A DNA stretch of 64,000 bases, taken from positions 62,001-126,000 of the IMG/VR virus record IMGVR_UViG_3300034072_000758; one strand, given 5' to 3'. Source of the DNA: a virus. The position numbers and the translations under genes were made by a program. The notes under the pieces were generated by a model, which was given only the letters and a program-made list of their open reading frames with translations, was not told the origin of the DNA and did not search any database. The first letter of the stretch is position 1; each line of letters starts with the position of its first letter. Positions 49,892 to 56,651 of this stretch are shown piece after piece.

Positions 49892-50353
49892 TTATTTCCA
49901 TTGGGTCTTACGATAACGTTTCCAATTCTTGTGGTCGTGAACCGAGATAGGAAGATCGTCGTAGCTTGAAGGAAGAAAACGAGTGATGTGTTTGATGCGG
50001 TAATCATCAAACTCGTCTGTAGCCTCCATATAAGCCTTGTAGCGACGTTCCGCCAGTGTGCGAGGGTAGCGGTAGTAATGCCCGCCAGAACGTCTCCCCG
50101 TGCCGGATACAGGCCCTTGACGATAAACGTAAGGCTTGGATTTGCGGCGAATGATGTAGCGATTGGGGAGATTGTCGTAGACTTGCTTGACAACAGTGCG
50201 GTCGATGTATAGATCGAGATCGTCTCGCACGTTAATAAATTCACCATAGCGTCGGCCATAGCAAAAACGCGCCGCATCCGCGAGCGTATGGAACTGTGCC
50301 TTATCGACGTAAAGATGGTCGCGCCCATAGGACAGAAATTCAACTGTGAACAT
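49892..50353 (-). CDS. Basic hypothetical protein, 153 aa
   Basis: Begins MFTVEFLSYGRDHLYVDKAQF after GGAG. Very rich in Arg and Tyr, with a basic C-terminus (WKRYRKTQWK) that could bind nucleic acid. No family recognised. Confidence 0.65.
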   Translation of the reverse strand: MFTVEFLSYGRDHLYVDKAQFHTLADAARFCYGRRYGEFINVRDDLDLYIDRTVVKQVYDNLPNRYIIRRKSKPYVYRQGPVSGTGRRSGGHYYRYPRTLAERRYKAYMEATDEFDDYRIKHITRFLPSSYDDLPISVHDHKNWKRYRKTQWK

Positions 50354-50501
50354 TGTTAACTCCGTTAAGTGAAAATCACCTAACGAAATTCATAATCACG
50401 GCTCATGGCCAGACCTCCCATTGAAGTTTCCATAGAAACATATTTATAAGTTACCTGTCAATTAAATTGCCATTCCCCAATCTTTTTGTTAATGTATACG
50501 C

Positions 50502-51731
50502 ATGGAATTAGTATTCTCAGATCAGCCGTTTCCAAAGTCTATTCGCCAATCTATTTTCTTGGCAGGACCGTCGCCTCGTAACAATTGGGACGATAGTTGG
50601 CGTTATGAAGCGATCCGAATTTTGGAAGACCGTGGGTTTGACGGGACGGTGTTTATTCCCGTTCCGTTTGATAAATGGAATGAGCATTCTACGGATGAAG
50701 AGAAGATCACCGCAGCGCTGGTGAATGACAGCCCACCCTTCAATTATGATCATCAAATTTGGTGGGAACTCCAAGGCCGACGAATGGCCGATGTTATTCT
50801 GTTTTGGGTCGATAGAGACGTAAGCGCGGGAAGACTGGCGCTGACCACGAATATCGAGTTCGGCGAAGACCTGTCATCCGGTAAAATGATCTACGGTCGC
50901 CCAAAAGAAGCAAAGCATTGTCGCTACATGGATTTGCGGTATATGAACGCAACAGGACATCCGTTGACCGACGATCTTGGTGACCTGATCGAACAAGCGA
51001 TGTTTTATTCGTCGTCTCCGACCGGCAAGCGTCAAGATGCTCAACGTACTGGTGGCGAAGTTTACGTTCCGGTTATGATATGGGCCAGTCCTCAGTTTCA
51101 GTCTTGGTATAAGGCTCAACTTGCCGTGGGTAATCGACTGGAAGATGCTGATGTGAAATATGTTCACCACACGAGAAATCATGGTGATCTGTTCGCCTTT
51201 ATTATTCAAGTATCGGTCTACGTTGCTGCTGAGGATCGCATTAAAGACAACGAGTTCGTGTTCTCTCGTAAGGACATTAGTTCGATAATTCCGTATTATC
51301 AAACCAATACCGGCGAAACATTCGTCGTATTGGTGAAGGAGTTCCGTAGCCCGGTTCGAAATGCGTCTGGTTATGTCTATGAGTTAGCCGGTGGATCGAG
51401 CGTTGATCCAGTCGGTGCTAAAGAGAACGCCGCGCTCGAACTAAAGGAAGAACTTGGTATAACCATCGATGATCATGATCGTTTTGAATTTGTTTCGGAG
51501 CGACAACTATGTGCGACATTATGCTCGCACACTTCGTCGGTATACGCCATTCGGCTTGATTGGAAAGAGTACACATCCATCATTCAATCGGCTTATGAAA
51601 AGAAATCGTTTGGTATCCAAGATGACAGCGAGATTACTTACGCTGAAATAATCGAACTCAAGGATATTACTAAACTTGATCTCGACTATTCTATGCTTGG
51701 GATGATCTTAAGCTATTTTCACAACAAATAG
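50502..51731 (+). CDS. Nucleoside 2-deoxyribosyltransferase-like and NUDIX-like fusion
   Basis: 409 residues. The N-terminal domain 'SIFLAGPSPRNNWDDSWRYEAIRIL' with 'WWELQGRRMADVILFWV' and 'TNIEFGEDLSSGKMIYG' fits the deoxyribosyltransferase-like fold, which cleaves or exchanges N-glycosidic bonds. The C-terminal domain carries a degenerate Nudix box ('AGGSSVDPVGAKENAALEL' then 'KEELGI'): the E-E-x-G end is kept but the box arginine is Leu. Such fusions may salvage or clean nucleotides, or act on NAD-derived metabolites; the second site may have changed specificity. Confidence 0.75.
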   Translation: MELVFSDQPFPKSIRQSIFLAGPSPRNNWDDSWRYEAIRILEDRGFDGTVFIPVPFDKWNEHSTDEEKITAALVNDSPPFNYDHQIWWELQGRRMADVILFWVDRDVSAGRLALTTNIEFGEDLSSGKMIYGRPKEAKHCRYMDLRYMNATGHPLTDDLGDLIEQAMFYSSSPTGKRQDAQRTGGEVYVPVMIWASPQFQSWYKAQLAVGNRLEDADVKYVHHTRNHGDLFAFIIQVSVYVAAEDRIKDNEFVFSRKDISSIIPYYQTNTGETFVVLVKEFRSPVRNASGYVYELAGGSSVDPVGAKENAALELKEELGITIDDHDRFEFVSERQLCATLCSHTSSVYAIRLDWKEYTSIIQSAYEKKSFGIQDDSEITYAEIIELKDITKLDLDYSMLGMILSYFHNK

Positions 51732-51732
51732 G

Positions 51733-51760
51733 TTGACAGCCCCACAACATATGCTATGAT
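51733..51760 (+). promoter_or_regulatory. Early promoter
   Basis: TTGACA (51733-51738), 16-base spacer, TATGAT (51755-51760). Confidence 0.8.
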
Positions 51761-51792
51761 CTCTGTATTGAATATCAATCAGGAGATAAAAT

Positions 51793-52119
51793 ATGTCGGT
51801 CGCAGATACCATTCTTCAACAACTCGGTGGCAAGCGCTTCGTGGCTATGACCGGAGCAAAGAATCTCGTTGGTGGCGACAACTATCTCCGGTTCGGTCTT
51901 CCCGGTAATGCTAAGGACGGCATCAATATGGTCAAGATCACGTTGAACGGCAATGATCTGTATGACGTGTCGTTCATGAAGATGCCTCGCCTGACCCAAA
52001 AGGCTTTGATGGCCGAAACCCTCCCGTCACCCAAGGTTGTCACTTCGTCGGAAGATGTGTTCTGTGACATGCTTCAAGAAGTCTTCACGCGCCATACCGG
52101 CCTCTATACCCGCTTATAA
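51793..52119 (+). CDS. Conserved phage hypothetical protein, 108 aa
   Basis: Behind AGGAGATAAAAT. 'MTGAKNLVGGDNYLRFGLP' and 'INMVKITLNGNDLYDVSFMK' resemble a small conserved protein found in many phages of unrelated hosts, of unknown function. Confidence 0.7.
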   Translation: MSVADTILQQLGGKRFVAMTGAKNLVGGDNYLRFGLPGNAKDGINMVKITLNGNDLYDVSFMKMPRLTQKALMAETLPSPKVVTSSEDVFCDMLQEVFTRHTGLYTRL

Positions 52120-52144
52120 TTCATTATAACCGTATATAACTAGC

Positions 52145-52151
52145 CTAAATA
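52145..52151 (+). promoter_or_regulatory. Possible late promoter (CTAAATA variant)
   Basis: CTAAATA 21 bases before the glycosyltransferase-like start, followed by the near-palindrome ATATCTCAGATAT. Confidence 0.35.
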
Positions 52152-52172
52152 TCTCAGATATTGAGGTGTAGT

Positions 52173-52877
52173 ATGAGAGTTGCGGTCGTTCTTACGGGCC
52201 ATATGCGGGATTGGCAAACGGTCTTCCCTAATTTTAAAGAGAAGGTGATCGACCGTTATTCCCCGGATATTTTTATCCATACATGGGATGATGTTGGATA
52301 CTGGATCAATAGCGGTACGGTAAGCGTACATCCTGAATCGCCTAAGTTGGATGTGACCGGGGTGACCACGGCATACAAGCCTAAGATGATCGCTGTCGAA
52401 GCTCAAAGCAAATACTCCGATATTTTTCAGGCCAGAGCCTCTAAGTTCGAGGTCGTGAAACATAAGCCTCAGAACATCGTTTCCATGTATTTCTCCCTTT
52501 ATAGTGGGGTGAACTTGGTTGAGAGATATTCTACTTTGTTTGGTGTGAAATACGATCTGGTCATTCGCTTACGCCCCGATATGATCCTACATCAGGATTT
52601 ACCTGATCTTTCCCCACACAAATTTTATACGATCTATCATCCGAGTGGATATGGTAAAGGAACTGGTGACATGTTCCACGCGGGTTCTCAGGAAAATATG
52701 TCGCGCTTCGCCAAAGCCGGTCAAATGCTAGAGGAAGTATATGCGGACGTGGGTGAGCTATGTCCGCACATAGTAGGTCAGGTGGTCATCCAGAAGCTTG
52801 GCTTGGATCATGAAGAACTACACATAGCCAAGACTTTACAGCATACACCCAGCGGACAGTATCAAGACTGGAAATAA
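52173..52877 (+). CDS. Glycosyltransferase-like protein
   Basis: 234 residues from ATG 52173 after GAGG. 'RVAVVLTGHMRDWQTVFPNF' and 'DIFIHTWDDVGYW' at the start, and 'DLVIRLRPDMIL' near 130, match a group of glycosyltransferase-like proteins found in capsule loci and phages; R-L-R-P-D-M replaces a classic DxD. It might glycosylate virion proteins or DNA, but no acceptor is evident. Confidence 0.65.
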   Translation: MRVAVVLTGHMRDWQTVFPNFKEKVIDRYSPDIFIHTWDDVGYWINSGTVSVHPESPKLDVTGVTTAYKPKMIAVEAQSKYSDIFQARASKFEVVKHKPQNIVSMYFSLYSGVNLVERYSTLFGVKYDLVIRLRPDMILHQDLPDLSPHKFYTIYHPSGYGKGTGDMFHAGSQENMSRFAKAGQMLEEVYADVGELCPHIVGQVVIQKLGLDHEELHIAKTLQHTPSGQYQDWK

Positions 52878-52923
52878 ATAAATTGCGTCTACGAACGCAT
52901 CCTGCTATTACTATCTCTTGTAT

Positions 52924-52995
52924 GGGCCGTTAGCTCAACGGTAGAGCGTCAAACTCATAATTTGGGGGTTACTGGTTCGAATCCAGTACGGCCTA
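52924..52995 (+). tRNA. tRNA with anticodon CAT (Met, or Ile if lysidine-modified)
   Basis: Full cloverleaf: acceptor GGGCCGT/ACGGCCT with a G1-U72 wobble, D arm GCTC/GAGC, anticodon stem TCAAA/TTTGG with loop CTCATAA, variable loop GGGTT, T arm ACTGG/CCAGT with loop TTCGAAT, discriminator A. CCA is not encoded. Confidence 0.95.
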
Positions 52996-53009
52996 CAGCG
53001 GATAGTAAC

Positions 53010-53312
53010 ATGTTCCATTTCTCTCTTGGTGTCCGAAATCCTTTTCGATTGAAGAAATTCAACGAGACCTTGTTCCAAAAATATGGAAAATTGCCTATTA
53101 AAAACAAGGCTTGGGAAACTGAACTTAAGCTCGATACGGCAACCAAGATTTTTGACATTTATTTCGATTGGTCAATTAAGCAATCTCATGCGGGAATATA
53201 TTTTTCCGTATCAGTTCTTTGGCTCGATTTTAGTATCGAACTTTATGATATTCGACATTGGGATTATGACGCAGACCGTTGGGCGGACGATGATGCCAAA
53301 AGTCCTCAATAA
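53010..53312 (+). CDS. Hypothetical protein, 100 aa
   Basis: ATG 53010 begins just after the tRNA (MFHFSLGVRNPFRLKKF). Aromatic-rich and acidic at the end (DYDADRWADDDAKSPQ). No family recognised. Overlaps the next gene by 23 bases. Confidence 0.6.
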   Translation: MFHFSLGVRNPFRLKKFNETLFQKYGKLPIKNKAWETELKLDTATKIFDIYFDWSIKQSHAGIYFSVSVLWLDFSIELYDIRHWDYDADRWADDDAKSPQ

Positions 53313-53604
53313 ATACACTGACAAGGTTATCATCACTTCGGACGATGTTTATTGCGGTCGCCCTTCAAAGTGGGGTAATCCATTCGTTATTGGGAAAGAT
53401 GGTAGCCGTGATGATGTATGTGAAAAATTCGAAGATTGGTTCATCCAACAACGTCATTTATTGCGCGCCCTCCCCGAAATCCGTGGAAAGAACCTTATTT
53501 GTTTCTGTGCTCCCCAGCGCTGCCATTGTCATACGCTGATTAAATACGCGAACCTCCCACAGTACGAGTTCGATGAGTTGATGAGTGCTTTAGATGTTGC
53601 TTAG
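53290..53604 (+). CDS. DUF4326-domain protein
   Basis: About 104 residues from ATG 53290 or the following ATG. 'VYCGRPSKWGNPFVIGKDGSRD' and 'GKNLICFCAPQRCHCHTLI' are the family hallmarks, with paired Cys/His that could bind metal. Function unknown; common in phages. Overlaps genes on both sides. Confidence 0.8.
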   Translation: MMPKVLNKYTDKVIITSDDVYCGRPSKWGNPFVIGKDGSRDDVCEKFEDWFIQQRHLLRALPEIRGKNLICFCAPQRCHCHTLIKYANLPQYEFDELMSALDVA

Positions 53605-54088
53605 TGATTACGCTGAATATCAAAAACTCAAGAATGCCTACGAAATATTATTTCGAGAACACACTGAAAGGGGTCAATATTATACATTTATATCGTTTGA
53701 TCTATGGTCTAAATCTAAAAAACGCAATAACGTGTCTTTAAAACTTGTTATAAAATTGTTTAGTTCTTTGCGGTATGAAAATAATACCGACGAAACAAAT
53801 AATGTTTGGCATGGTCAGAATACGGAGTACGGTTTTTCAATTTTGACTCATAACGTCGAATTTGTGTCAAAACCACCACCCCGTCCCATCGTTTCTTCAC
53901 ATATAACAAATGGTATATTAGGCATCATCGGAGATACTTGGACCGTTTCTTTCAGCGCCTATATTGTTAATAGCGTAATAAATTTGGGACACAGTGATGT
54001 TACAATTTATGACGAATGCGTTTTCGTATCTGGCGATTATGAAAAGTTCGAAAACGACCTGACACATTTGGTCGTGGCATTATCTTGA
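53594..54088 (+). CDS. Hypothetical protein, 164 aa
   Basis: Begins MLLSDYAEYQKLKNAYEIL, overlapping the DUF4326 gene by 11 bases. Beta-rich, with 'GIIGDTWTVSFSAYIV' and an acidic C-terminus. AT-rich. No family recognised. Confidence 0.65.
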   Translation: MLLSDYAEYQKLKNAYEILFREHTERGQYYTFISFDLWSKSKKRNNVSLKLVIKLFSSLRYENNTDETNNVWHGQNTEYGFSILTHNVEFVSKPPPRPIVSSHITNGILGIIGDTWTVSFSAYIVNSVINLGHSDVTIYDECVFVSGDYEKFENDLTHLVVALS

Positions 54089-54112
54089 CAACTTGTCAAT
54101 ATATGATATGCT
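54085..54112 (+). promoter_or_regulatory. Early promoter
   Basis: TTGACA (54085-54090), 16-base spacer, TATGCT (54107-54112), overlapping the upstream gene's stop codon. Confidence 0.75.
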
Positions 54113-54142
54113 GATCCTCCATAAAATATTTTAGGAGATCGT

Positions 54143-54352
54143 ATGTCTGAGGATATGAAGGCACTTCTTAAAAACTTCTACCTCAATGACATGCTGTCAC
54201 TTAGGGTAGAGACGGAGTTTGTCATGAACAATTTTGAAATGTTTATGGCAGCGCTCAAGGATCATTACATCTTTCTGGTCAAGGAAGAAGGCGAGCGATC
54301 CTACTATCGCCTGACACCACAAGGCACAAAGCGCATCCACGAGATCATGTAA
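54143..54352 (+). CDS. Hypothetical protein, 69 aa
   Basis: Behind TTAGGAGA. Helical, ending 'SYYRLTPQGTKRIHEIM', reminiscent of a winged-helix wing (YRLTPQG), so DNA binding is possible but unproven. Confidence 0.65.
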   Translation: MSEDMKALLKNFYLNDMLSLRVETEFVMNNFEMFMAALKDHYIFLVKEEGERSYYRLTPQGTKRIHEIM

Positions 54353-54356
54353 AAAG

Positions 54357-54376
54357 AGGCGGGAACATTCCCGCCT
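54357..54376. terminator. Bidirectional terminator
   Basis: AGGCGGGA (54357-54364), ACAT loop, TCCCGCCT (54369-54376), between convergent genes; T run on the minus side. Confidence 0.75.
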
Positions 54377-54393
54377 TAGTTCTCCCGTCAACC

Positions 54394-54675
54394 TCAGCCA
54401 CGAGCGGCTTGAGGTTCCTCTTCGTCATCATCGACTTCAATGTCCGATGCGACGGTTCGATCCACGGTTTCGGTATTCGACCGCGAGATTTGTTCAGTGG
54501 TGATACGTTGGTTGAAAGCGGTGAGAGCGTTCAGATCGCTCTCTTGGTCGGGCTGTTCGCTGATGCTCGTGATCTCTTGGATTTTCTCGTCAATCTCTTC
54601 ATGGAGATTTTCAAGCGTTTCGTCCGAGAGATATTGGAGGGCGATGTCGGTGGAGTCGGTTTCGATGTCGGTCAT
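54394..54675 (-). CDS. Acidic hypothetical protein, 93 aa
   Basis: ATG 54675 (MTDIETDSTDIALQYLSDE) follows CAGGAAA. Strongly acidic with a helical core 'ETLENLHEEIDEKIQEI' and tail 'DIEVDDDEEEPQAARG'. Could mimic DNA or bind a basic partner; no family recognised. Early promoter at 54709. Confidence 0.65.
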   Translation of the reverse strand: MTDIETDSTDIALQYLSDETLENLHEEIDEKIQEITSISEQPDQESDLNALTAFNQRITTEQISRSNTETVDRTVASDIEVDDDEEEPQAARG

Positions 54676-54708
54676 TGAAGTTTCCTGAATGATCCCTGCC
54701 CGATGGTT

Positions 54709-54736
54709 AACGTACTCCAACCCGGTCGCCTGTCAA
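54709..54736 (-). promoter_or_regulatory. Early promoter
   Basis: Reverse-strand TTGACA (54731-54736), 16-base spacer, TACGTT (54709-54714). Confidence 0.7.
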
Positions 54737-54747
54737 GCACCCAACAA

Positions 54748-54775
54748 AAAAGGCGAGGACTTATCCCCGCCTTTT
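54748..54775 (-). terminator. Terminator of the small virion-like gene
   Basis: AAAAGGCG with one mismatch then AGGA (54748-54759) pairs with TCCCCGCCTTTT (54764-54775), followed on the minus strand by a T run. Confidence 0.8.
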
Positions 54776-54805
54776 CATTAACCAAGGGCTAATCCCGGTC
54801 GTGAG

Positions 54806-55108
54806 TTAGAGGCCCTTTACGACTGTTGCGTTCGCAAATTCTGCCGAAGCTGTGATAGCATTCTGGAAGAACGAAGCTGGCAGATTGTGGTCCGCACCGA
54901 ACTTAACAACAGTGTTGCTGATCTTGTTCAAAACAACTGGTTGAGCGGCATTGTTGATCAAAGTCACAACGCGGTCATACGAAGTTGTCAGGTTGCTGTC
55001 AACTGTCGCATTCGAGAAGTTAACAGTGTTAGCAACAGTTACGGTATAGAATGTCATACCGCCTAGAGTCGCCGAAGAAGCAGCGTGAGTATTATTTGGT
55101 AAAGCCAT
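54806..55108 (-). CDS. Putative small virion protein, 100 aa
   Basis: Begins MALPNNTHAASSATLGG after GGGAGG. Rich in Asn, Thr, Val and Ala like the fibre proteins of this phage ('ANTVNFSNATVDSNLTTSY'), with late-type promoter elements upstream. Decoration or minor structural role is inferred; no family recognised. Confidence 0.65.
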   Translation of the reverse strand: MALPNNTHAASSATLGGMTFYTVTVANTVNFSNATVDSNLTTSYDRVVTLINNAAQPVVLNKISNTVVKFGADHNLPASFFQNAITASAEFANATVVKGL

Positions 55109-55143
55109 GTGGATACACCTCCCTATTTTGTTGTATCTAATAA

Positions 55144-55164
55144 TATTTAGACGTTGTATTTATT
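55144..55164 (-). promoter_or_regulatory. Tandem late promoter elements
   Basis: CTAAATA (55144-55150) and AATAAATA (55157-55164) on the minus strand, both upstream of ATG 55108. Confidence 0.5.
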
Positions 55165-55222
55165 CATTTTGTCCTGTTATTACGAAATAATAGATTTTTT
55201 GAAAAAAAGTTCAAATTAGCTA

Positions 55223-55251
55223 TTGCGTTCGAAAAAGAGTGCCACTATAGT
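55223..55251 (+). promoter_or_regulatory. Putative promoter of the tRNA and minihelix array
   Basis: TTGCGT (55223-55228), 17-base spacer, TATAGT (55246-55251). The expected start is at the first hairpin. Confidence 0.5.
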
Positions 55252-55256
55252 ATGTA

Positions 55257-55285
55257 TATCGGAAGGCGGTAACGCTTCTTCGATA
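55257..55285 (+). ncRNA. GTAA-capped 5' hairpin of the array
   Basis: TATCGGAAGGCG pairs with 55273-55285 (12 base pairs, one bulged C at 55278) around a GTAA tetraloop at 55269-55272. It is followed by GCTAAG rather than CCA, then by the suppressor tRNA. Confidence 0.65.
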
Positions 55286-55290
55286 GCTAA

Positions 55291-55363
55291 GGGCTTTTAG
55301 CTCAGTGGTTAGAGCGGGAGACTCTAAATCTCCGCGTCGTGGGTTCGAATCCCACATTGCCCG
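55291..55363 (+). tRNA. Amber suppressor tRNA, anticodon CTA
   Basis: Cloverleaf with D arm GCTC/GAGC, anticodon stem GGAGA/TCTCC, loop CTCTAAA with the invariant T33, so the anticodon (55324-55326) is CTA and reads UAG. Variable loop GCGTC; T arm GTGGG/CCCAC with TTCGAAT. The acceptor stem GGGC/GCCC is interrupted by two U-U mismatches at pairs 5-68 and 6-67 before a final U-A. Discriminator is G. CCA is not encoded. The charged amino acid cannot be read from sequence. Confidence 0.9.
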
Positions 55364-55364
55364 C

Positions 55365-55399
55365 GTGGGGAGATTGTGGTAACGCAACTCCCCGCACCA
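55365..55399 (+). ncRNA. Acceptor-minihelix-like hairpin 1, ending ACCA
   Basis: GTGGGGAG (55365-55372), a bulged A, TTGTG (55374-55378), GTAA loop, CGCAA, CTCCCCGC: 13 base pairs. A396 and CCA 397-399 follow as a tRNA-like 3' end. It begins one base after the suppressor tRNA. Confidence 0.7.
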
Positions 55400-55406
55400 T
55401 ACTTAT

Positions 55407-55442
55407 GCTGAGGGGCGGGCGTAAGCCGGTCTCTCGGCACCA
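55407..55442 (+). ncRNA. Acceptor-minihelix-like hairpin 2, ending ACCA
   Basis: 55407-55420 pairs with 55425-55438 (14 positions, one G-G mismatch) around GTAA, then A and CCA (55439-55442). Confidence 0.7.
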
Positions 55443-55459
55443 AGTATATCGTTCTCTAT

Positions 55460-55494
55460 GCGGATGGTTGGGGTAATCCCGGCCACCCGCGCCA
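55460..55494 (+). ncRNA. Acceptor-minihelix-like hairpin 3, ending GCCA
   Basis: 55460-55472 pairs with 55478-55490 (12 base pairs and one A-C mismatch) around a GTAAT loop, then G and CCA (55491-55494). Confidence 0.7.
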
Positions 55495-55505
55495 GAGATT
55501 TTCAT

Positions 55506-55539
55506 GATGGGGGTAGGGTTAAACCTGCCCCTGTCGCCA
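55506..55539 (+). ncRNA. Acceptor-minihelix-like hairpin 4, ending GCCA
   Basis: GATGGGGGTAGG (55506-55517) pairs over all 12 positions, counting G-U, with CCTGCCCCTGTC (55524-55535) around GTTAAA, then G and CCA (55536-55539). Confidence 0.7.
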
Positions 55540-55571
55540 AAAAGCACAATGGAGATTTTCTAGTGCGTTAG

Positions 55572-55961
55572 ATGCCTGAATGGTATATCCGTGGTAAGCA
55601 AGAAGCTGAACCACACACTTGGGTTTATGTGTTCGTCCGAACAGACATGCCCGTCCCCCAGATTGCCGTGCAATCGGGTCATGCCGCGCTTGAAGCCGGT
55701 CATGCGTTTGATAAGCCTTCCATCGACCCTTCGTCGCTGATTATTCTGGCTGTCAAGAATAAAGAACAACTCACCAAAGCTTTGGAACACGTCAAATCCC
55801 TTGGCCTGAGAACCGTCGAGTTCTTCGAGCCTGATTGGGATTATGGGTTCACTTCGTTCGCTACTGAACCGCTCCAAGAGGATCAGCGCCGTCTTCTGCG
55901 CAAGTATCAACTCTGGAAGGGCCAGTCTACGTTCGTTCCCGAACTCATTGCGGCGGAGTAA
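55572..55961 (+). CDS. Peptidyl-tRNA hydrolase, type 2 (PTH2-like)
   Basis: 129 residues. 'WVYVFVRTDMPVPQIAVQSGHAALEAGHAF' matches the PTH2 N-terminal strand and the conserved AQ-x-x-HA helix (here VQSGHA). 'GLRTVEFFEPDWDYGFTSFATEP' follows the usual strand order. PTH2 frees tRNA from stalled peptidyl-tRNA; bacteria mostly use the unrelated Pth. It lies directly after the suppressor tRNA and minihelices, so a tRNA-recycling role in this island is likely. Confidence 0.8.
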   Translation: MPEWYIRGKQEAEPHTWVYVFVRTDMPVPQIAVQSGHAALEAGHAFDKPSIDPSSLIILAVKNKEQLTKALEHVKSLGLRTVEFFEPDWDYGFTSFATEPLQEDQRRLLRKYQLWKGQSTFVPELIAAE

Positions 55962-55966
55962 AGCTC

Positions 55967-56368
55967 GTGTCCATCACCCTCACACAAGATCAAGCACAGG
56001 AAATCGTGGAGCAACTTGAATTGCTCCACGGCATTCACCCCCTGATCGATCTTCTCCAAAACAAAATCGACGGTAATCATACCGACGATGTTGGAGAGCG
56101 GCTGTCCCGATACCAAGCGGATCATTGGGAATTGGCCGAAGCGGTCGATAAGGTTTTTACGGCCTATATCGAGGTGTACGACATTCACCGAGCATATGGG
56201 ATTGAGCGTTGGGAAATCACGGACACTATTGAAATCCGTCAAGATACCTCGGCATGTTCCTGCTACAATTATGACATGCATTACCTGCCCGTCGAATGGC
56301 TGGAACTCGAAGGCGAAGCTCTTATCGCGGCTATCAAGAAAGCCAAAGCAGAAGGGAAGAAGTTCTAA
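55967..56368 (+). CDS. Hypothetical protein, 133 aa
   Basis: GTG 55967 start after GGAG. Begins MSITLTQDQAQEIVEQLELLHG, helical, with 'RQDTSACSCYNYDMHYLPVEWLEL' (a C-x-C) and a lysine-rich end. Sits in an operon with PTH2. No family recognised. Confidence 0.65.
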   Translation: MSITLTQDQAQEIVEQLELLHGIHPLIDLLQNKIDGNHTDDVGERLSRYQADHWELAEAVDKVFTAYIEVYDIHRAYGIERWEITDTIEIRQDTSACSCYNYDMHYLPVEWLELEGEALIAAIKKAKAEGKKF

Positions 56369-56369
56369 A

Positions 56370-56636
56370 ATGTCTGGTTGGATTTTAGCGTCGGAAAGAC
56401 TTCCGACAAAAGAAGACCTCGGCGATTTCAGCATCGCTCAAGTCGTCCTCCAATGTAACGGGAAATTCGGTGACTTGAAAGCTATTCAACGTCTGGAATA
56501 TTCGTCATTGGTTTTCATCGGCGGTAACAAGGATCGTCCTATGTGGATGGACCCGGAGCGTAATCGCTTCCTCGAAAACTCGGCATGGTTCGTCTCACAT
56601 TGGCGTCCCATTGATCCTCTGCCTCAAGCTGTCTAA
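56370..56636 (+). CDS. DUF551-like protein
   Basis: 88 residues from ATG 56370. 'GWILASERLPTKED' at the start and 'WFVSHWRPIDPLP' at the end match the DUF551 pattern W...E.LP...VTHW.PLP. Function unknown; common in phages and prophages. Confidence 0.75.
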   Translation: MSGWILASERLPTKEDLGDFSIAQVVLQCNGKFGDLKAIQRLEYSSLVFIGGNKDRPMWMDPERNRFLENSAWFVSHWRPIDPLPQAV

Positions 56637-56651
56637 CGAAAGAGCATTACA

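Noticed and set aside
55257-55539. CRISPR-like repeats or extra full tRNAs in the hairpin array
   Set aside because: Stem sequences differ between modules while the structure is kept, and none has D or anticodon arms, so neither repeats nor cloverleaves fit.
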